DNA of 64,000 nucleotides from Colletes latitarsis (GCF_051014445.1 NW_027488370.1:14570001-14634000); one strand, 5' to 3'; positions 1 through 12,493 are shown, counted from the first letter of the stretch. Numbers and translations are program-made. Notes: generated by a model not told the origin, from the sequence alone.

Positions 1-4
1 GACT

Positions 5-36
5 CCCTCCCACCTCCTTGGGGAGAGGTGGGAGGG
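5..36. repeat. Inverted repeat 1 (12-bp perfect stem)
   Basis: CCCTCCCACCTC at 5-16 is the exact reverse complement of GAGGTGGGAGGG at 25-36, with an 8-nt loop at 17-24. One strand is pyrimidine-rich and the other purine-rich. It is the first of three hairpins in the flank. Function is unknown. Confidence 0.9.
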
Positions 37-40
37 GTGT

Positions 41-87
41 GTGGGATTCCCCGCGCCCGTACAACGACCGGCGCGGGACCTACCCAC
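41..87. repeat. Inverted repeat 2 (two-part stem)
   Basis: CCCGCGCC at 50-57 pairs with GGCGCGGG at 70-77. An outer stem of GTGGG at 41-45 pairs with CCCAC at 83-87, separated by a small internal loop. The apical loop is 12 nt (58-69). It lies only 4 nt after hairpin 1. Confidence 0.8.
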
Positions 88-110
88 TAAAAACCCCACG
101 GTGACCCTTC

Positions 111-172
111 GGCACGCTTTGGGAGGATACCGGGAATCGCTCGAAGCATTCTTCCGGTATCCTCCCCGTGCC
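111..172. repeat. Inverted repeat 3 (13-bp perfect stem plus 6-bp outer stem)
   Basis: GGGAGGATACCGG at 121-133 is the exact reverse complement of CCGGTATCCTCCC at 154-166. GGCACG at 111-116 pairs with CGTGCC at 167-172, leaving CTTT (117-120) as a bulge. GAAT (134-137) and ATTC (148-151) can extend the stem inward. This is the strongest predicted fold in the window and ends ~25 bp before the satellite starts. Confidence 0.88.
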
Positions 173-197
173 CGCGCTTTCGCGCCCATCCCCCGTG

Positions 198-572
198 ATC
201 CCAGACCTAACTTGCGTTATCCTCTAAAATATTGATCTAAACCAGGTTTAATTGACTGTTTCTGTGTGGTACCACATTACTATGTGATCCAAACCAGAAA
301 TAGCCCAGGATCTAGCCATGAAGTATGAGAAATATGCGAAAGTATGAGCCTGATGAGAGCAAATCCCAGACCTAACCTAGACCTAACATGAATTATTCTC
401 TAAAATATTGATGAAAACCAGGTTTAATTGACTGTTTCAGTGTGGTACCACATTACTACGTGATCCAATCCAGAAACAGCCCAGGATCTAGCCATGAAGA
501 ATGAGAAATATGCGAAAGTGTGACCCTGATGAAGGCAAATCCCAGGCCTAACCTAGACCTAACATGCGTTAT
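198..572 (+). repeat. Left-edge block, copy 1 (two monomers)
   Basis: The two outermost monomers (with TTTCTGTGTGG and then GAATGAG...GTGACCCTGATGAAGG) match 1960-2334 at an offset of 1,762 bp (10 monomers plus 2 bp). The edge monomers are therefore not degenerate, as often expected at array ends, but closely resemble interior ones. Confidence 0.7.
216..391 (+). repeat. First complete satellite monomer (reference phase)
   Basis: Counting from GTTATCC as base 1, the monomer reads: AAAATATT near 11-18; the AAACCAGGTTT dyad near 24-34; the palindrome-bearing CAGTGTGGTACCACATTAC near 47-65; an A-rich segment near 81-90; a class-defining box near 94-127 (here class B, GATCTAGCCATGAAG); CTGATGAG near 135-142; and two copies of an 11-bp CAGACCTAA-type element near 150-171. 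The next monomer starts at 392, exactly 176 bp later. This one differs from the consensus in details such as GATCTAAACC for GATCGAAACC. Confidence 0.9.
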
Positions 573-1959
573 CCTCAAAAATATTGATCGAAACCTGGTT
601 TAATCGACTGTTTCAGTGTGGTACCTCATTACTATGTGATCCAAACCAGAAAATAACCCAGGATCTGTTCAACGAGTATGTGAAGTGTGCGAAAGTATGA
701 GTCTGATGAGGGCAAATCCCAGACCTATCCCAGACCTAACATGCGTTATCCTCTAAAATATTTATCAAGACCAGGTTTAGTTGATTGTTTCAGTGTGGTC
801 CCACATTACTACGTGATCCAAACCAGAAAAAACCCAGGATCCGTTCAACAAGTATGTGAAGAATGCGAAAGTATTAGTCTGATGAGTGAAAATCCCAGAC
901 CTAACCTAGACCTAACATGCGTTATCCTCTAAAATATTGATGGAAACCAAGTTTATTTGACTGTTTCAGTGTTGTACTTCATTAGTACTGGATGCAATCC
1001 AGAAACAGCCCAGGATCTAGCCAAGAAGTATGAGAAATATGCGAAAGAATGAGCCTCATCAGAGCAAATCCCAGACCTAACCTAGACCTAACATGAATTA
1101 TTCTCTAATATATTGATCGAAACCAGGTTTAATTGACTGTTTCAGTGTGGTACCACATTACTACATGACACAAACCAGTAAAAACCCAGGATCCGTTCAA
1201 CAAGTATGTGAAGAATGCGAAAGTATGAGTCTGATGTGTGAAAATCCTCGGCCTAACCTAGACCTAACATGCGTTATCCTCAAAAATATTGATCGAAACC
1301 AGGTTTAATCGACTGTTTCAGTGTGGTACCACATTACTGCGTGATGCAAACCAGAAAAAAACCCAGGATCTGTTCAACAGGTATGTGAAGTATGCGAAAG
1401 TATGAGTCTGATGAGAGCAAATCCCAGGCCTAAACTAGACATAACTTTCGTTATCCTCTAAAATATTGATCGAAACCAGGTTTGATTGACTGTTTTAGTG
1501 TGGTACCACTTTACTACGTGATCCAAAGCAGAAAAAACCCTCGATCAGGTCAACATGCATGTTAAAGCTGCGAAAGTATGAGCCTGATGAGGGCAAATCC
1601 CAAAACCATCCCAGACCTAACATGCGTTATCCTCAAAAATATTAATCGAAACCAGGTTTAGTCGACTGTTTCAGTGTGGTACCACATTACTACGTGATCC
1701 AAACCAGAAAAAAAACAGGATCCGTTGAACAAGTATGTGAAGAATGCGAAAGTATGAGTCTGATGAGTGAAAATCCCAGGCCTAACCTAGACCTAATATG
1801 CATTATCCCCAAAAATATTGATCGAAACTTGGTTTAGTCGACTGTTTCAGTGTGGTCCCACATTACTACGTGACCCAAAGCAGAAAAAACCCAGGATCTG
1901 TTCAACAAGTATGTGAAAAACGCGAAAGTATGAGCCTGATGAGGGCGAATCCCAGACCT

Positions 1960-2334
1960 ATCCCAGACCTAACTTGCGTTATCCTCTAAAATATTGATCC
2001 AAACCAGGTTTAATTGACTGTTTCTGTGTGGTACCACATTACTACGTGATCCAAACCAGAAATAGCCCAGGATCTAGCCATGAAGTATGAGAAATATGCG
2101 AAAGTATGAGCCTGATGAGAGCAAATCCCAGACCTAACCTAGACCTAACATGAATTATTCTCTAAAATATTGATCAAAACCAGGTTTAATTGACTGTTTC
2201 AGTGTGGTACCATATTACTACCTGATCCAATCCAGAAACAGCCCAGGATCTAGCCATGAAGAATGAGAAATATGCGAAAGTATGACCCTGATGAAGGCAA
2301 ATCCCAGGCCTAACCTAGACTTAACATGCGTTGT
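1960..2334 (+). repeat. Left-edge block, copy 2
   Basis: Near-identical to 198-572 (offset 1,762 bp), including the rare TTTCTGTGTGG and GACCCTGATGAAGG variants. Related monomers recur near 7.3 and 8.1 kb. Confidence 0.7.
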
Positions 2335-3384
2335 CCTCTAAAATATTGATGGAAACCAGGTTTAATGGACTGTTTCAGTGTTGTACCACATTACTACGTG
2401 ATCCAAACCAGAAGAAATCCAGGATCTGTTCAACATGTATGTGAAAAACGCGAAAGTATGAGCCTGCTGAGGGCAAATCCCAGACCTATCCCAGACCTAA
2501 CTTGCGTTATCCTCTAAAATATTGATCCAAACCAGGTTTAATTGACAGTTTCAGTGTGGTACCACATTACTACGAGATCCAAACCAGAAATAGCCCAGGA
2601 TCTAGCCATGAAGTACGAGAAATATGCGAAAGTATGAGCCTGACGAGGGCAAATCCTAGAACTGACCCAGACCTAACATGCGTTGTCCTCTAAAATATTG
2701 ATCGAAACCTGGTTTAATCGACTGTTTCAGTGTGGTACCACATTACTACGTGACCCAAACCAGAAAAAACCCAGGATCTGTTCAACAAGTATGTGAAAAA
2801 CGCGAAAGTATGAGCCTGATGAGGGCGAATCCCAGACCTATCCCAGACCTAACTTGCGTTATCCTCTAAAATATTGATCAAAACCAGGTTTAATTGACTG
2901 TTTCAGCGTGGTACCACATTACTACGTGATACAATCCAGAAACAGCCCAGGATCTAGCCATGAAGTATGAGAAATATGCGAAAGCATGAGCCTGATGAGG
3001 GCAAATCCTAGACCTAACCTAGGCCTAACATGAATTATTCTCTAAAATATTGATCGAAACCAGGTTTAATTGATTGGTTCAGCGTGGTCCCACATTACTA
3101 CGTGTTCCAAACCAGAAACAGCCCAGGATCTAGCCATGAAGTATGAGAAATATGCGAAAGCATGAGCCTGATGAGGGCAAATCCTAGACCTAACCTAGGC
3201 CTAACATGAATTATTCTCTAAAATATTGATCGAAACCAGGTTTAATTGATTGGTTCAGTGTGGTACCACATTACTGCGCGACCCAAACCAGAAAAAACTC
3301 AGGATCTGTTCAACAAGTATGTGAAAAACGCGAAAGTATGAGCCTGATGAGTGAAAATCCCAGACGTAACCTAGACCTAACATG

Positions 3385-3735
3385 CGTTATCCTCTAAAAT
3401 ATTGATCCAAACCAGGTTTAATGGACTGTTTCAGTGTGGTACCACACTACTACGTGATCCAAACCAGAAAAAAACCAGGACCTGTTCAACAAGTATGTGA
3501 AAAACGCGAAAATATGAGCCTGATGAGGGCAAATCCCAGACCTATCCCAGACCTAACTTGCGTTATCCTCTAAAATATTGATCGAAACCAGGTTTAATTG
3601 ACTGTTTCAGTGTGGTACCACATTACTACGTGATCCAATCCAGTAAAAACCCAGGATCCGTTCAACAAGTATGTGAAGAATGCGAAAGTATGAGTCTGAT
3701 GAGTGAAAATCCCAGGCCTAACCTAGACATAACAT
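3385..3735 (+). repeat. Two-monomer block, copy 1 (AGGACCTGTTC variant)
   Basis: Carries CACACTACTACG, the rare AAACCAGGACCTGTTC and GCGAAAATATGAG, and corresponds to about 7435-7785 at an offset of 4,050 bp (23 monomers plus 2 bp). Confidence 0.65.
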
Positions 3736-4044
3736 GCGTTATCCTCAAAAATATTGATCGAAACCTGGTTTAATCGACTGTTTCAGTGTGATACCTCATT
3801 ACTATGTAATCCAAACCAGAAAATAACCCAGGATCTGTTCAACGAGTATGTGAAGTGTGCGAAAGTATGAGTCTGATGAGGGCAAATCCCAGGCCTAAAC
3901 TAGACATAACTTTCGTTATCCTCTAAAATGTTGATCGAAACCAGGTTTGATTGACTGTTTCAGTGTTGTACTTCATTACTACGTGATGCAATCCAGAGAA
4001 AGCCCAGGATCTAGCCATCAAGTATGTGAAATATGCGAAAGAAT

Positions 4045-4572
4045 GAGCCTGATGAGAGCAAATCCCAGAACTAACCTAGACATAACATGAATTATTCTCT
4101 AAAATATTGATCAAAACCAGGTTTAATTGACCGTTTCAGTGTGGTACCACATTACTACGTGATCCAATCCAGAAATAGCCCAGGATCTAGGCATGAAGTA
4201 TGAGAAATATGCGAAAGTATGAGCCTGACGAGGGCAAATACTAGACCTAACACAGACCTAACATGCGTTATCCTCTAAAATATTTATCATGACCAGGTTT
4301 AATTGATTGTTTCAGTGTGGTCCCACATTACTACGTGTTACAAACCAGAAAAAACCCAGAATCCTTTCACAAGTATGTGAAGAATGCGAAAGTATGAGTC
4401 TGATGAGTGAAAATCCCAGGCCTAACCTAGACCTAACATGCATTATCCTCAAAAATATTGATCGAAACCAGGTTTAATTGACTGTTTCAGTGTGGTGCCA
4501 CATTACTACGTGATCCAATCCAGTAAAAACCCAGGATCCGTTCAATAAGTATGTGAAGAATGCGAAAGTATG
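4045..4572 (+). repeat. Three-monomer block, copy 1
   Basis: Shares the rare variants CATAACATGAATT, CTAGGCATGAAG, ACTAGACCTAACACAG and CCCAGAATCCTTTCAC with 11966-12493 at an offset of 7,921 bp (45 monomers plus 1). Partial relatives lie near 20.25-20.65 kb. Confidence 0.75.
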
Positions 4573-4649
4573 AGCCTGATGAGGGCGAATCCCAGACCTA
4601 TCCCAGACCAAACTTGCGTTATCCTCTAAAATATTGATCGAAACCAGGT

Positions 4650-7167
4650 TTAATTGACTGTTTCAGCGTGGTACCACATTACTACGTGATACAATCCAGA
4701 AACAGCCCAGGATCTAGCCATGAAGTATGAGAAATATGCGAAAGTATGAGCCGGATGAGGGCAAATCCTAGACCTAACCCAAACCTAACATGCGTTATCC
4801 TCTAAAATATTGATCGAAACCAGGTTTAATGGACTGCTTCAGTGTGGTACCACTTCACTACGTGATCCAAAGCAGAAAAGACCCTCGATCAGGCCAGCAT
4901 GTATGTTAAAACTGCGAAAGTATGAGTCTGATGAGTGCAAATCCCCGGCCTAACCTAGACCTAACATGCGTTATCCTCAAAAATATTGATCGAAACCAGG
5001 TTTAATTGACCGTCTCAGTGTGGTACCACATTACTACGTGATCCAATCCAGAAATAGCCCAGGATCTAGCCATGAAGTATTGGAAATATGCGAAAGTATG
5101 AGCCTGACGAGGGCAAATCCTGGACCTAACCCAGATCTAACATACGTTATCCTCTAAAATATTTATCAAGACCTGGTTTAATCGACTGTTTCAGTGTGGT
5201 ACCACATTACTATGTGATCCAAACCAGAAAATAACCCAGGATCTGTTCAACGAGTATGTGAAGTGTGCGAAAGCATGAGTCTGATGAGGGCAAATCCCAG
5301 ACCTATCCCAGACCTAACTTGCGTTATCCTCTAAAATATTGATCGAAACCAGGTTTAATCGACTGTTTCAGTGTGGTACCACATTAATACGTGATCCAAA
5401 CCAGAAAAAACCCAGGATCAGTTCAACAAGTATGTGAAAAACGCGAAAGTATGAGCCTGATGAGGGCGAATCCCAGACCTTTCCCAGACCTAACTTGCGT
5501 TGTCCTCTAAAATATTGATGGAAAACAGGTTTAATTGACTGTTTCAGTGTTGTACTTCATTACTACGTGATGCAATCCAGAAAAAGCCCAGGATCTAGCC
5601 ATCAAGTATGAGAAATATGCGAAAGAATGAGCCTGATGAGAGCAAATCCCAGACCTAACCTAGACCAAACATGAATTATTCTCTGAAATATTGTTCGAAA
5701 CCAGGTTTTATGGACTGTTTCAGTGTGGTACCACACTACTACGTGATCCAAACAAGAAAAAACCCAGGATCTGTTCAACAAGTATGTGAAAAATGCGAAA
5801 GTATGACCCTGATGAGGGCAAATCCCAGACCTATCCCAGACATAACTTGCGTTGTCCTCTAAAATATTGATGGAAACCAGATTCCATTGACTGTTTCAGT
5901 GTGGTACTACATTACTACGTAATGCAATCCAGAAAAAGCCCAAGATCTAGCCATCAAGTATGAGAAATACGCGAAAGAATGAGCCTGATGAAAGCAAATC
6001 CCAGACCTAACCTAGAACTAACATGGATTATTCTCTAAAATATTGATCGAAACCAGGTTTAATGGACTGCATCAGTGTGGTACCACATTACTACGTGATC
6101 CAAACAGGAAAAAACCCAGGATCTCTTCAACAAGTATGTGAAAAACGCGAAAGTATGAGCCTGATGAGGGCAAATCCTAGACCTAACCCAGACCTAACAT
6201 GCGTTATCCTCTAAAATAGTGATCGAAACCAGGTTTAATGGACTGTTTCAGTGTGGTACCACACTACTACGTGATCCAATCCAGAAAAAACCAAGGATCA
6301 GTTCAACAAGTATGTGAAAAACGCGAAAGTATGAGCCTGATGAGGGCGAATCCTAGACCTATCCCAGACCTAACTTGCGTTGTCCTCTAAAATATTGATG
6401 GAAACCAGGTTTAATTGACTGTTTCAGTGTTGTACTTCATTACTACGTGATGCAATCCAGAAAAAGGCCTGGATCTAGCCACCAAGTATGAGAAATATGC
6501 GAAAGAATGAGCCTGATGAGAGCAAATCCCAGACCTAACCTAGACCTAACATGAATTATTCTCTAATATATTGATCGAAACCAGGTTTAATTGACTGTTT
6601 CAGTGTGGTGCCACATTACTACGTGATCCAATCCAGTAAAAACCCAGGATCCGTTCAATAAGTATGTGAAGAATGCGAAAGTATGAGTCTGATGAGTGAA
6701 ATTCCCCGGCCTAACCTAGACCTAACATGCATTATCCTCAAAAATATTGAACGAAACCTGGTTTAATCGACTGTTTCAGTGTGGTACCGCACTACTACGT
6801 GACGCAAACCAGAAAAAACCCAGGATCTGTTCAACAAGTATGTGAAAAACGCGAAAGTATGAGCCTGCTGAGGGCAAATCCCAGACCTATCCCAGACCTA
6901 ACTAGGGTTATCCTCTAAAATGATTCAACGAAACCAGGTTTAATTGACTGTTTCAGCGTGGTACCACATTACTACGTGATACAATCCAGAAACAGCCCCG
7001 GATCTAGCCGTGAAGTATGAGAAATATGCGAAAGTATGAGCCTGATGAGGGCAAATCCCAGACCTAACCTAGACCTAACATGAATTATTCTCTAAAATAT
7101 TGATCAAAACCAGGTTTAATTGACTGTTTCAGTGTGGTCCCACATTACTACGTGATCCAAACCAGAA
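4650..7167 (+). repeat. 2.5-kb segmental duplication, copy 1
   Basis: About 14 monomers match 14860-17377 at a constant offset of 10,210 bp (58 monomers plus 2). Shared private variants include GAGTGCAAATCCCCGG, GTATTGGAAATATG, AAAAAGGCCTGG (near 6461) and the odd AAAATGATTCAACG with a 1-nt insertion (6921). Only scattered point differences separate the copies, so the event is recent on the scale of this array. Confidence 0.85.
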
Positions 7168-7434
7168 ATAGCCCAGGATCTAGCCATGAAGTATGAGAAA
7201 TATGCGAAAGTATGAACCTGATGAGAGCAAATCCCAGACCTAACCTAGACCTAACATGAATTATTCTCTAAAATATTGATCAAAACCAGGTTTAATTGAC
7301 TGTTTCAGTGTGGTACCATATTACTACGTGATCCAATCCAGAAACAGCCCAGGATCTAGCCATGAAGAATGAGAAATATGCGAAAGTATGACCCTGATGA
7401 AGGCAAATCCCAGGCCTAACCTAGACTTAACATG

Positions 7435-7785
7435 CGTTGTCCTCTAAAATATTGATCCAAACCAGGTTTAATGGACTGTTTCAGTGTGGTACCACACTAC
7501 TACGTGATCCAAACTAGAAAAAAACCAGGACCTGTTCAACAAGTATGTGAAAAACGCGAAAATATGAGCCTGATGAGGGCAAATCCCAGACCTATCCCAG
7601 ACCTAACTTGCGTTATCCTCTAAAATATTGATCGAAACCAGGTTTAATTGACTGTTTCAGTGTGGTACCACATTACTACGTGATCCAATCCAGTAAAAAC
7701 CCAGGATCCGTTCAACAAGTATGTGAAGAATGCGAAAGTATGAGTCTGATGAGTGAAAATCCCAGGCCTAACCTAGACCTAACAT
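7435..7785 (+). repeat. Two-monomer block, copy 2 (AGGACCTGTTC variant)
   Basis: Matches 3385-3735. Its left part, within 7345-7640, is also copied at 8049-8344 (offset 704 bp, exactly 4 monomers), sharing AAACTAGAAA with that copy. The order of events suggested is a long-distance copy followed by a local 4-monomer duplication. Confidence 0.65.
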
Positions 7786-8048
7786 GCGTTATCTTCTAAA
7801 ATATTTATCATGACCAGGTTTAATTGAATGTTTCAGTGTGGTACCACATTACTACGTGAACCAAACCAGAAAATACACAGGATCCGTTCAACAAGTATGT
7901 GAAGAATGCGAAGGTATGAGTCTGATGAGTGAAAATCCCAGGGCTAACCTAGACCTAACATGCGTTATCCTCTAAAATATTGATCCAAACCAGGTTCAAT
8001 TGACTGTTTCAGCGTGGTACCACATTACTACGTGATACAATCCAGAAA

Positions 8049-8344
8049 CAGCCCGGGATCTAGCCATGAAGAATGAGAAATATGCGAAAGTATGACCCTG
8101 ATGAAGGCAAATCCCAGGCCTAACCTAGACTTAACATGCGTTGTCCTCTAAAATATTGATCCAAACCAGGTTTAATGGACTGTTTCAGTGTGGTACCACA
8201 CTACTACGTGATCCAAACTAGAAAAAAACCAGGACCTGTTCAACAAGTATGTGAAAAACGCGAAAATATGAGCCTGATGAGGGCAAATCCCAGACCTATC
8301 CCAGACCTAACTTGCGTTATCCTCTAAAATATTGATCAAAACCA
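8049..8344 (+). repeat. Local copy of 7345-7640
   Basis: Offset exactly 704 bp (4 monomers). Shares the private AAACTAGAAA and AGGACCTGTTC variants with 7345-7640. Confidence 0.65.
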
Positions 8345-8782
8345 GGTTCAATTGACTGTTTCAGCGTGGTACCACATTACTACGTGATACAATCCAGAAA
8401 CAGCCCGGGATCTAGCCATGAAGTATGAGAAATATGCGAAGGTATGAGCCTGATGAGAGCAAATCCCAGACCTAACCTAGACCTAACATGAATTATTCTC
8501 TAAAATACTGATCAAAACCAGGTTTAATTGACTGTTTCAGTGTGGTACCACATTACTACGTGATCCAATCCAGAAACAGCCCAGGATCTAGCCATGAAGT
8601 ATGAGAAATATGCGAAAGAATGACACTGATGAAGGCAAATCCCAGGCCTAACCTAGACCTAACATGCGTTGTCCTCTAAAATATTGATCGAAACCTGGTT
8701 TAATCGACTGTTTCAGTGTGGTACCACATTACTACGTGATCCAAACCAGAAAAAACCCAGGATCCGTTCAACAAGTATGTGA
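8285..8782 (+). repeat. Three-monomer block (CCCGGGATC variant), copy 1
   Basis: Shares CAGCCCGGGATC, GCGAAGGTATGAG and CTAAAATACTGATC with 10925-11422 at an offset of exactly 2,640 bp (15 monomers). Confidence 0.7.
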
Positions 8783-10147
8783 AAAACGCGAAAGTATGAG
8801 CCTGATGAGGGCAAATCCCAGACCTATCCCAGACCAAACTTGCGTTATCCTCTAAAATATTTATCAAGACCAGGTTTAATTGATTGTTTCAGTGTGGTCC
8901 CACATTACTACGTGATCCAAACCAGAAAAAACCCAGGATCAGTTCAGCAAGTATGTGAAAAACGCGAAAGTATGAGCCTGATGAGGGCGAATCCCAGACC
9001 TATCCCAGACCAAACTTGCGTTATCCTCTAAAATATTGATCGGAACCAGGTTTAATTGACTGTTTCAGCGTGGTACCACATTACTACGTGATCCAAACCA
9101 GAAAAAACCCAGGATCCGTTCAACAAGTATGTGAAAAACGCGAAAGTATGAGCCTGATGAGGGCAAATCCCAGACCTATCCCAGACCAAACTTGCGTTAT
9201 CCTCTAAAATAATTATCAAGACCAGGTTTAATTGATTGTTTCAGTGTGGTCCCACATTACTACGTGATCCAAACCAGAAAAAACCCAGGATCCGTTCAAC
9301 AAGTATGTGAAAAACGCGAAAGTATGAGCCTGATGAGGGCAAATCCCAGACCTATCCCAGACCAAACTTGCGTTATCCTCTAAAATATTTATCAAGACCA
9401 GGTTTAATTGATTGTTTCAGTGTGGTCCCACATTACTACGTGATCCAAACCAGAAAAAACCCAGGATCAGTTCAGCAAGTATGTGAAAAACGCGAAAGTA
9501 TGAGCCTGATGAGGGCGAATCCCAGACCTATCCCAGACCAAACTTGCGTTATCCTCTAAAATATTGATCGGAACCAGGTTTAATTGACTGTTTCAGCGTG
9601 GTACCACATTACTACGTGATCCAAACCAGAAAAAACCCAGGATCCGTTCAACAAGTATGTGAAAAACGCGAAAGTATGAGCCTGATGAGGGCAAATCCCA
9701 GACCTATCCCAGACCAAACTTGCGTTATCCTCTAAAATATTTATCAAGACCAGGTTTAATTGATTGTTTCAGTGTGGTCCCACATTACTACGTGATCCAA
9801 ACCAGAAAAAACCCAGGATCAGTTCAACAAGTATGTGAAAAACGCGAAAGTATGAGCCTGATGAGGGCAAATCCCAGACCTATCCCAGACCAAACTTGCG
9901 TTATCCTCTAAAATATTTATCAAGACCAGGTTTAATTGATTGTTTCAGTGTGGTCCCACATAACTACGTGATCCAAACCAGAAAAAACCCAGGATCAGTT
10001 CAACAAGTATGTGAAAAACGCGAAAGTATGAGCCTGATGAGGGCGAATCCCAGACCTATCCCAGACCAAACTTGCGTTATCCTCTAAAATATTGATCGAA
10101 ACCAGGTTTAATTGACTGTTTCAGCGTGGTACCACATTACTACGTGA
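8724..10147 (+). repeat. Local trimer tandem amplification, 528 bp x 2.7
   Basis: 528-bp periodicity (exactly 3 monomers) is superimposed on the 176-bp one. The second monomer of each unit shares GTTCAGCAAG (near 8940 and 9470) and the third shares GATCGGAACC (near 9050 and 9570). Copies are about 8724-9251, 9252-9779 and a partial 9780-10147, nearly identical to one another, so this is among the youngest amplifications seen. Confidence 0.85.
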
Positions 10148-10855
10148 TACAATCCAGAAACAGCCCAGGATCTAGCCATGAAGTATGTGAAAAACGCGAA
10201 AGTATGAGCCTGATGAGGGCAAATCCCAGACCTATCCCAGACCAAACTTGCGTTATCCTCTAAAATATTTATCAAGACCAGGTTTAATTGATTGTTTCAG
10301 TGTGGTCCCACATTACTGCGTGATCCAAACCAGAAAAAACCCAGGATCCGTTCAACAAGTATGTGAAGAATGCGAAAGTATGAGTCTGATGAGTGAAAAT
10401 CCCAGACCTAACCTGGACCTAACATGCGTTATCCTCAAAAATATTGATCGAAACCAGGATTAATTGACTGTTTCAGCGTGGTACCACATTACTACGTGAT
10501 ACAATCCAGAAACAGCCCAGGATCTAGCCATGAAGTATGAGAAATATGCGAAAGTATGAGCCTGATGAGGGCAAATCCTAGACGTAACCCAAACCTAACA
10601 TGCGTTATCCTCTAAAATATTGATCGAAACCAGGTTTAATGGACTGCTTCAGTGTGGTACCACTTCACTACGTGATCCAAAGCAGAAAAAACCCTCGATC
10701 AGGCCAACATGTATGTTAAAACTGCGAAAGTATGAGTCTGATGAGTGAAAATCCCCGGCCTAACCTAGACCTAACATGCGTTATCCTCAAAAATATTGAT
10801 CGAAACCAGGTTTAATTAACCGTTTCAGTGTGGTACCACATTACTACGTGATCCA
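9880..10855 (+). repeat. 1-kb duplicated block, copy 1
   Basis: Matches 13048-14023 at an offset of exactly 3,168 bp (18 monomers). The shared chimeric monomer joins TAGCCATGAAGTATG (class B left part) to TGAAAAACGCG (class A right part) near 10180, which indicates recombination within the box. Confidence 0.75.
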
Positions 10856-10924
10856 AACCAGAAAAAACCCAGGATCCGTTCAACAAGTATGTGAAGAATG
10901 CGAAAGTATGAGTCTGATGAGTGA

Positions 10925-11422
10925 AAATCCCAGACCTATCCCAGACCTAACTTGCGTTATCCTCTAAAATATTGAACGAAACCAGGTTCAATTGACTGTT
11001 TCAGCGTGGTACCACATTACTACGTGATACAATCCAGAAACAGCCCGGGATCTAGCCACGAAGTATGAGAAATATGCGAAGGTATGAGCCTGATGAGAGC
11101 AAATCCCAGACCTAACCTAGACCTAACATGAATTATTCTCTAAAATACTGATCAAAACCAGGTTTAATTGACTGTTTCAGTGTGGTACCACATTACTACG
11201 TGATCCAATCCAGAAACAGCCCAGGATCTAGCCATGAAGTATGAGAAATATGCGAAAGAATGACCCTGATGAAGGCAAATCCCAGGCCTAACCTAGACCT
11301 AACATGCGTTGTCCTCTAAAATATTGATCGAAACCTGGTTTAATCGACTGTTTCAGTGTGGTACCACATTACTACGTGATCCAAACCAGAAAAAACCCAG
11401 GATCCGTTCAACAAGTATGTGA
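10925..11422 (+). repeat. Three-monomer block (CCCGGGATC variant), copy 2
   Basis: Copy of 8285-8782. The match ends where one continues with GAAAAACGCG and the other with GAAGAATGCG. Confidence 0.7.
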
Positions 11423-11965
11423 AGAATGCGAAAGTATGAGTCTGATGAGTGAAAATCCCAGGCCTAACCTAGACCTAACATGCATTATCCTCAAAAATAT
11501 TGATCGAAACCTGGTTTAATCGACTGTTTCAGTGTGGTACCACATTACTACGTGACCCAAACCAGAAAAAACGCAGGATCTGTTCAACAAGTATGTGAAA
11601 AACGCGAAAGTATGAGCCTGATGAGGGCAAATCCCAGACCTATCCCAGACCTAACTTGCGTTATCCTATAAAATATTGATCCAAACCAGGTTTAATTGAC
11701 AGTTTCAGCGTGGTACCACGTTACTACGTGATCCAATCCAGAAATAGCCCAGGATCTAGGCATGAAGTATGAGAAATATGCGAAAGTATGAGCGTGACGA
11801 GGGCAAATCCTAGACCTAACCCAGACCTAACATGCGTTATCCTCTAAAATATTGATCGAAACCAGGTTTAATCGAATGATTCAGTGTGGTACCACATTGC
11901 TACGTGATCCAAACCAGAAAAAACCCAGTATCAGTTCAACAAGTATGTGAAAAACGCGAAAGTAT

Positions 11966-12493
11966 GAGCCTGATGAGAGCAAATCCCAGAACTAACCTAG
12001 ACATAACATGAATTATTCTCTAAAATATTGATCAAAACCAGGTTTAATTGACTGTTTCAGTGTGGTACCACATTACTACGTGATCCAATCCAGAAATAGC
12101 CCAGGATCTAGGCATGAAGTATGAGAAATATGCGAAAGTATGAGCCTGACGAGGGCAAATACTAGACCTAACACAGACCTAACATGCGTTATCCTCTAAA
12201 ATATTTATCATGACCAGGTTTAATTGATTGTTTCAGTGTGGTCCCACATTACTACGTGATACAAACCAGAAAAAACCCAGAATCCTTTCACAAGTATGTG
12301 AAGAATGCGAAAGTATGAGTCTGATGAGTGAAAATCCCAGGCCTAACCTAGACCTAACATGCATTATCCTCAAAAATATTGATCGAAACCAGGTTTAATT
12401 GACTGTTTCAGTGTGGTGCCACATTACTACGTGATCCAATCCAGTAAAAACCCAGGATCCGTTCAATAAGTATGTGAAGAATGCGAAAGTATG
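11966..12493 (+). repeat. Three-monomer block, copy 2
   Basis: Copy of 4045-4572. At about 12494 the match switches to the sequence found at ~6685-7125 (offset 5,808 bp, exactly 33 monomers), so this is a junction between two duplicated sources. Confidence 0.75.

Larger units (their letters stand above)
1..197. other. GC-rich non-satellite flank at the array edge
   Basis: This stretch shares no recognisable sequence with the 176-bp monomer and is clearly richer in G and C than the ~41% GC satellite. It holds three consecutive inverted repeats (5-36, 41-87 and 111-172). I see no convincing gene: the frame open from 41 runs through the junction into satellite and has no recognisable protein features. 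It may be the true chromosomal boundary of the array, the end of an inserted element, or a structured spacer such as ribosomal intergenic DNA. Too little is present to choose. Confidence 0.85.

Noticed and set aside
41..235. 64-codon open frame in the GC-rich flank
   Set aside because: It spans two inverted repeats, crosses the junction into satellite and ends at the satellite TGA. The composition is that of GC-rich non-coding DNA, with no recognisable domain.
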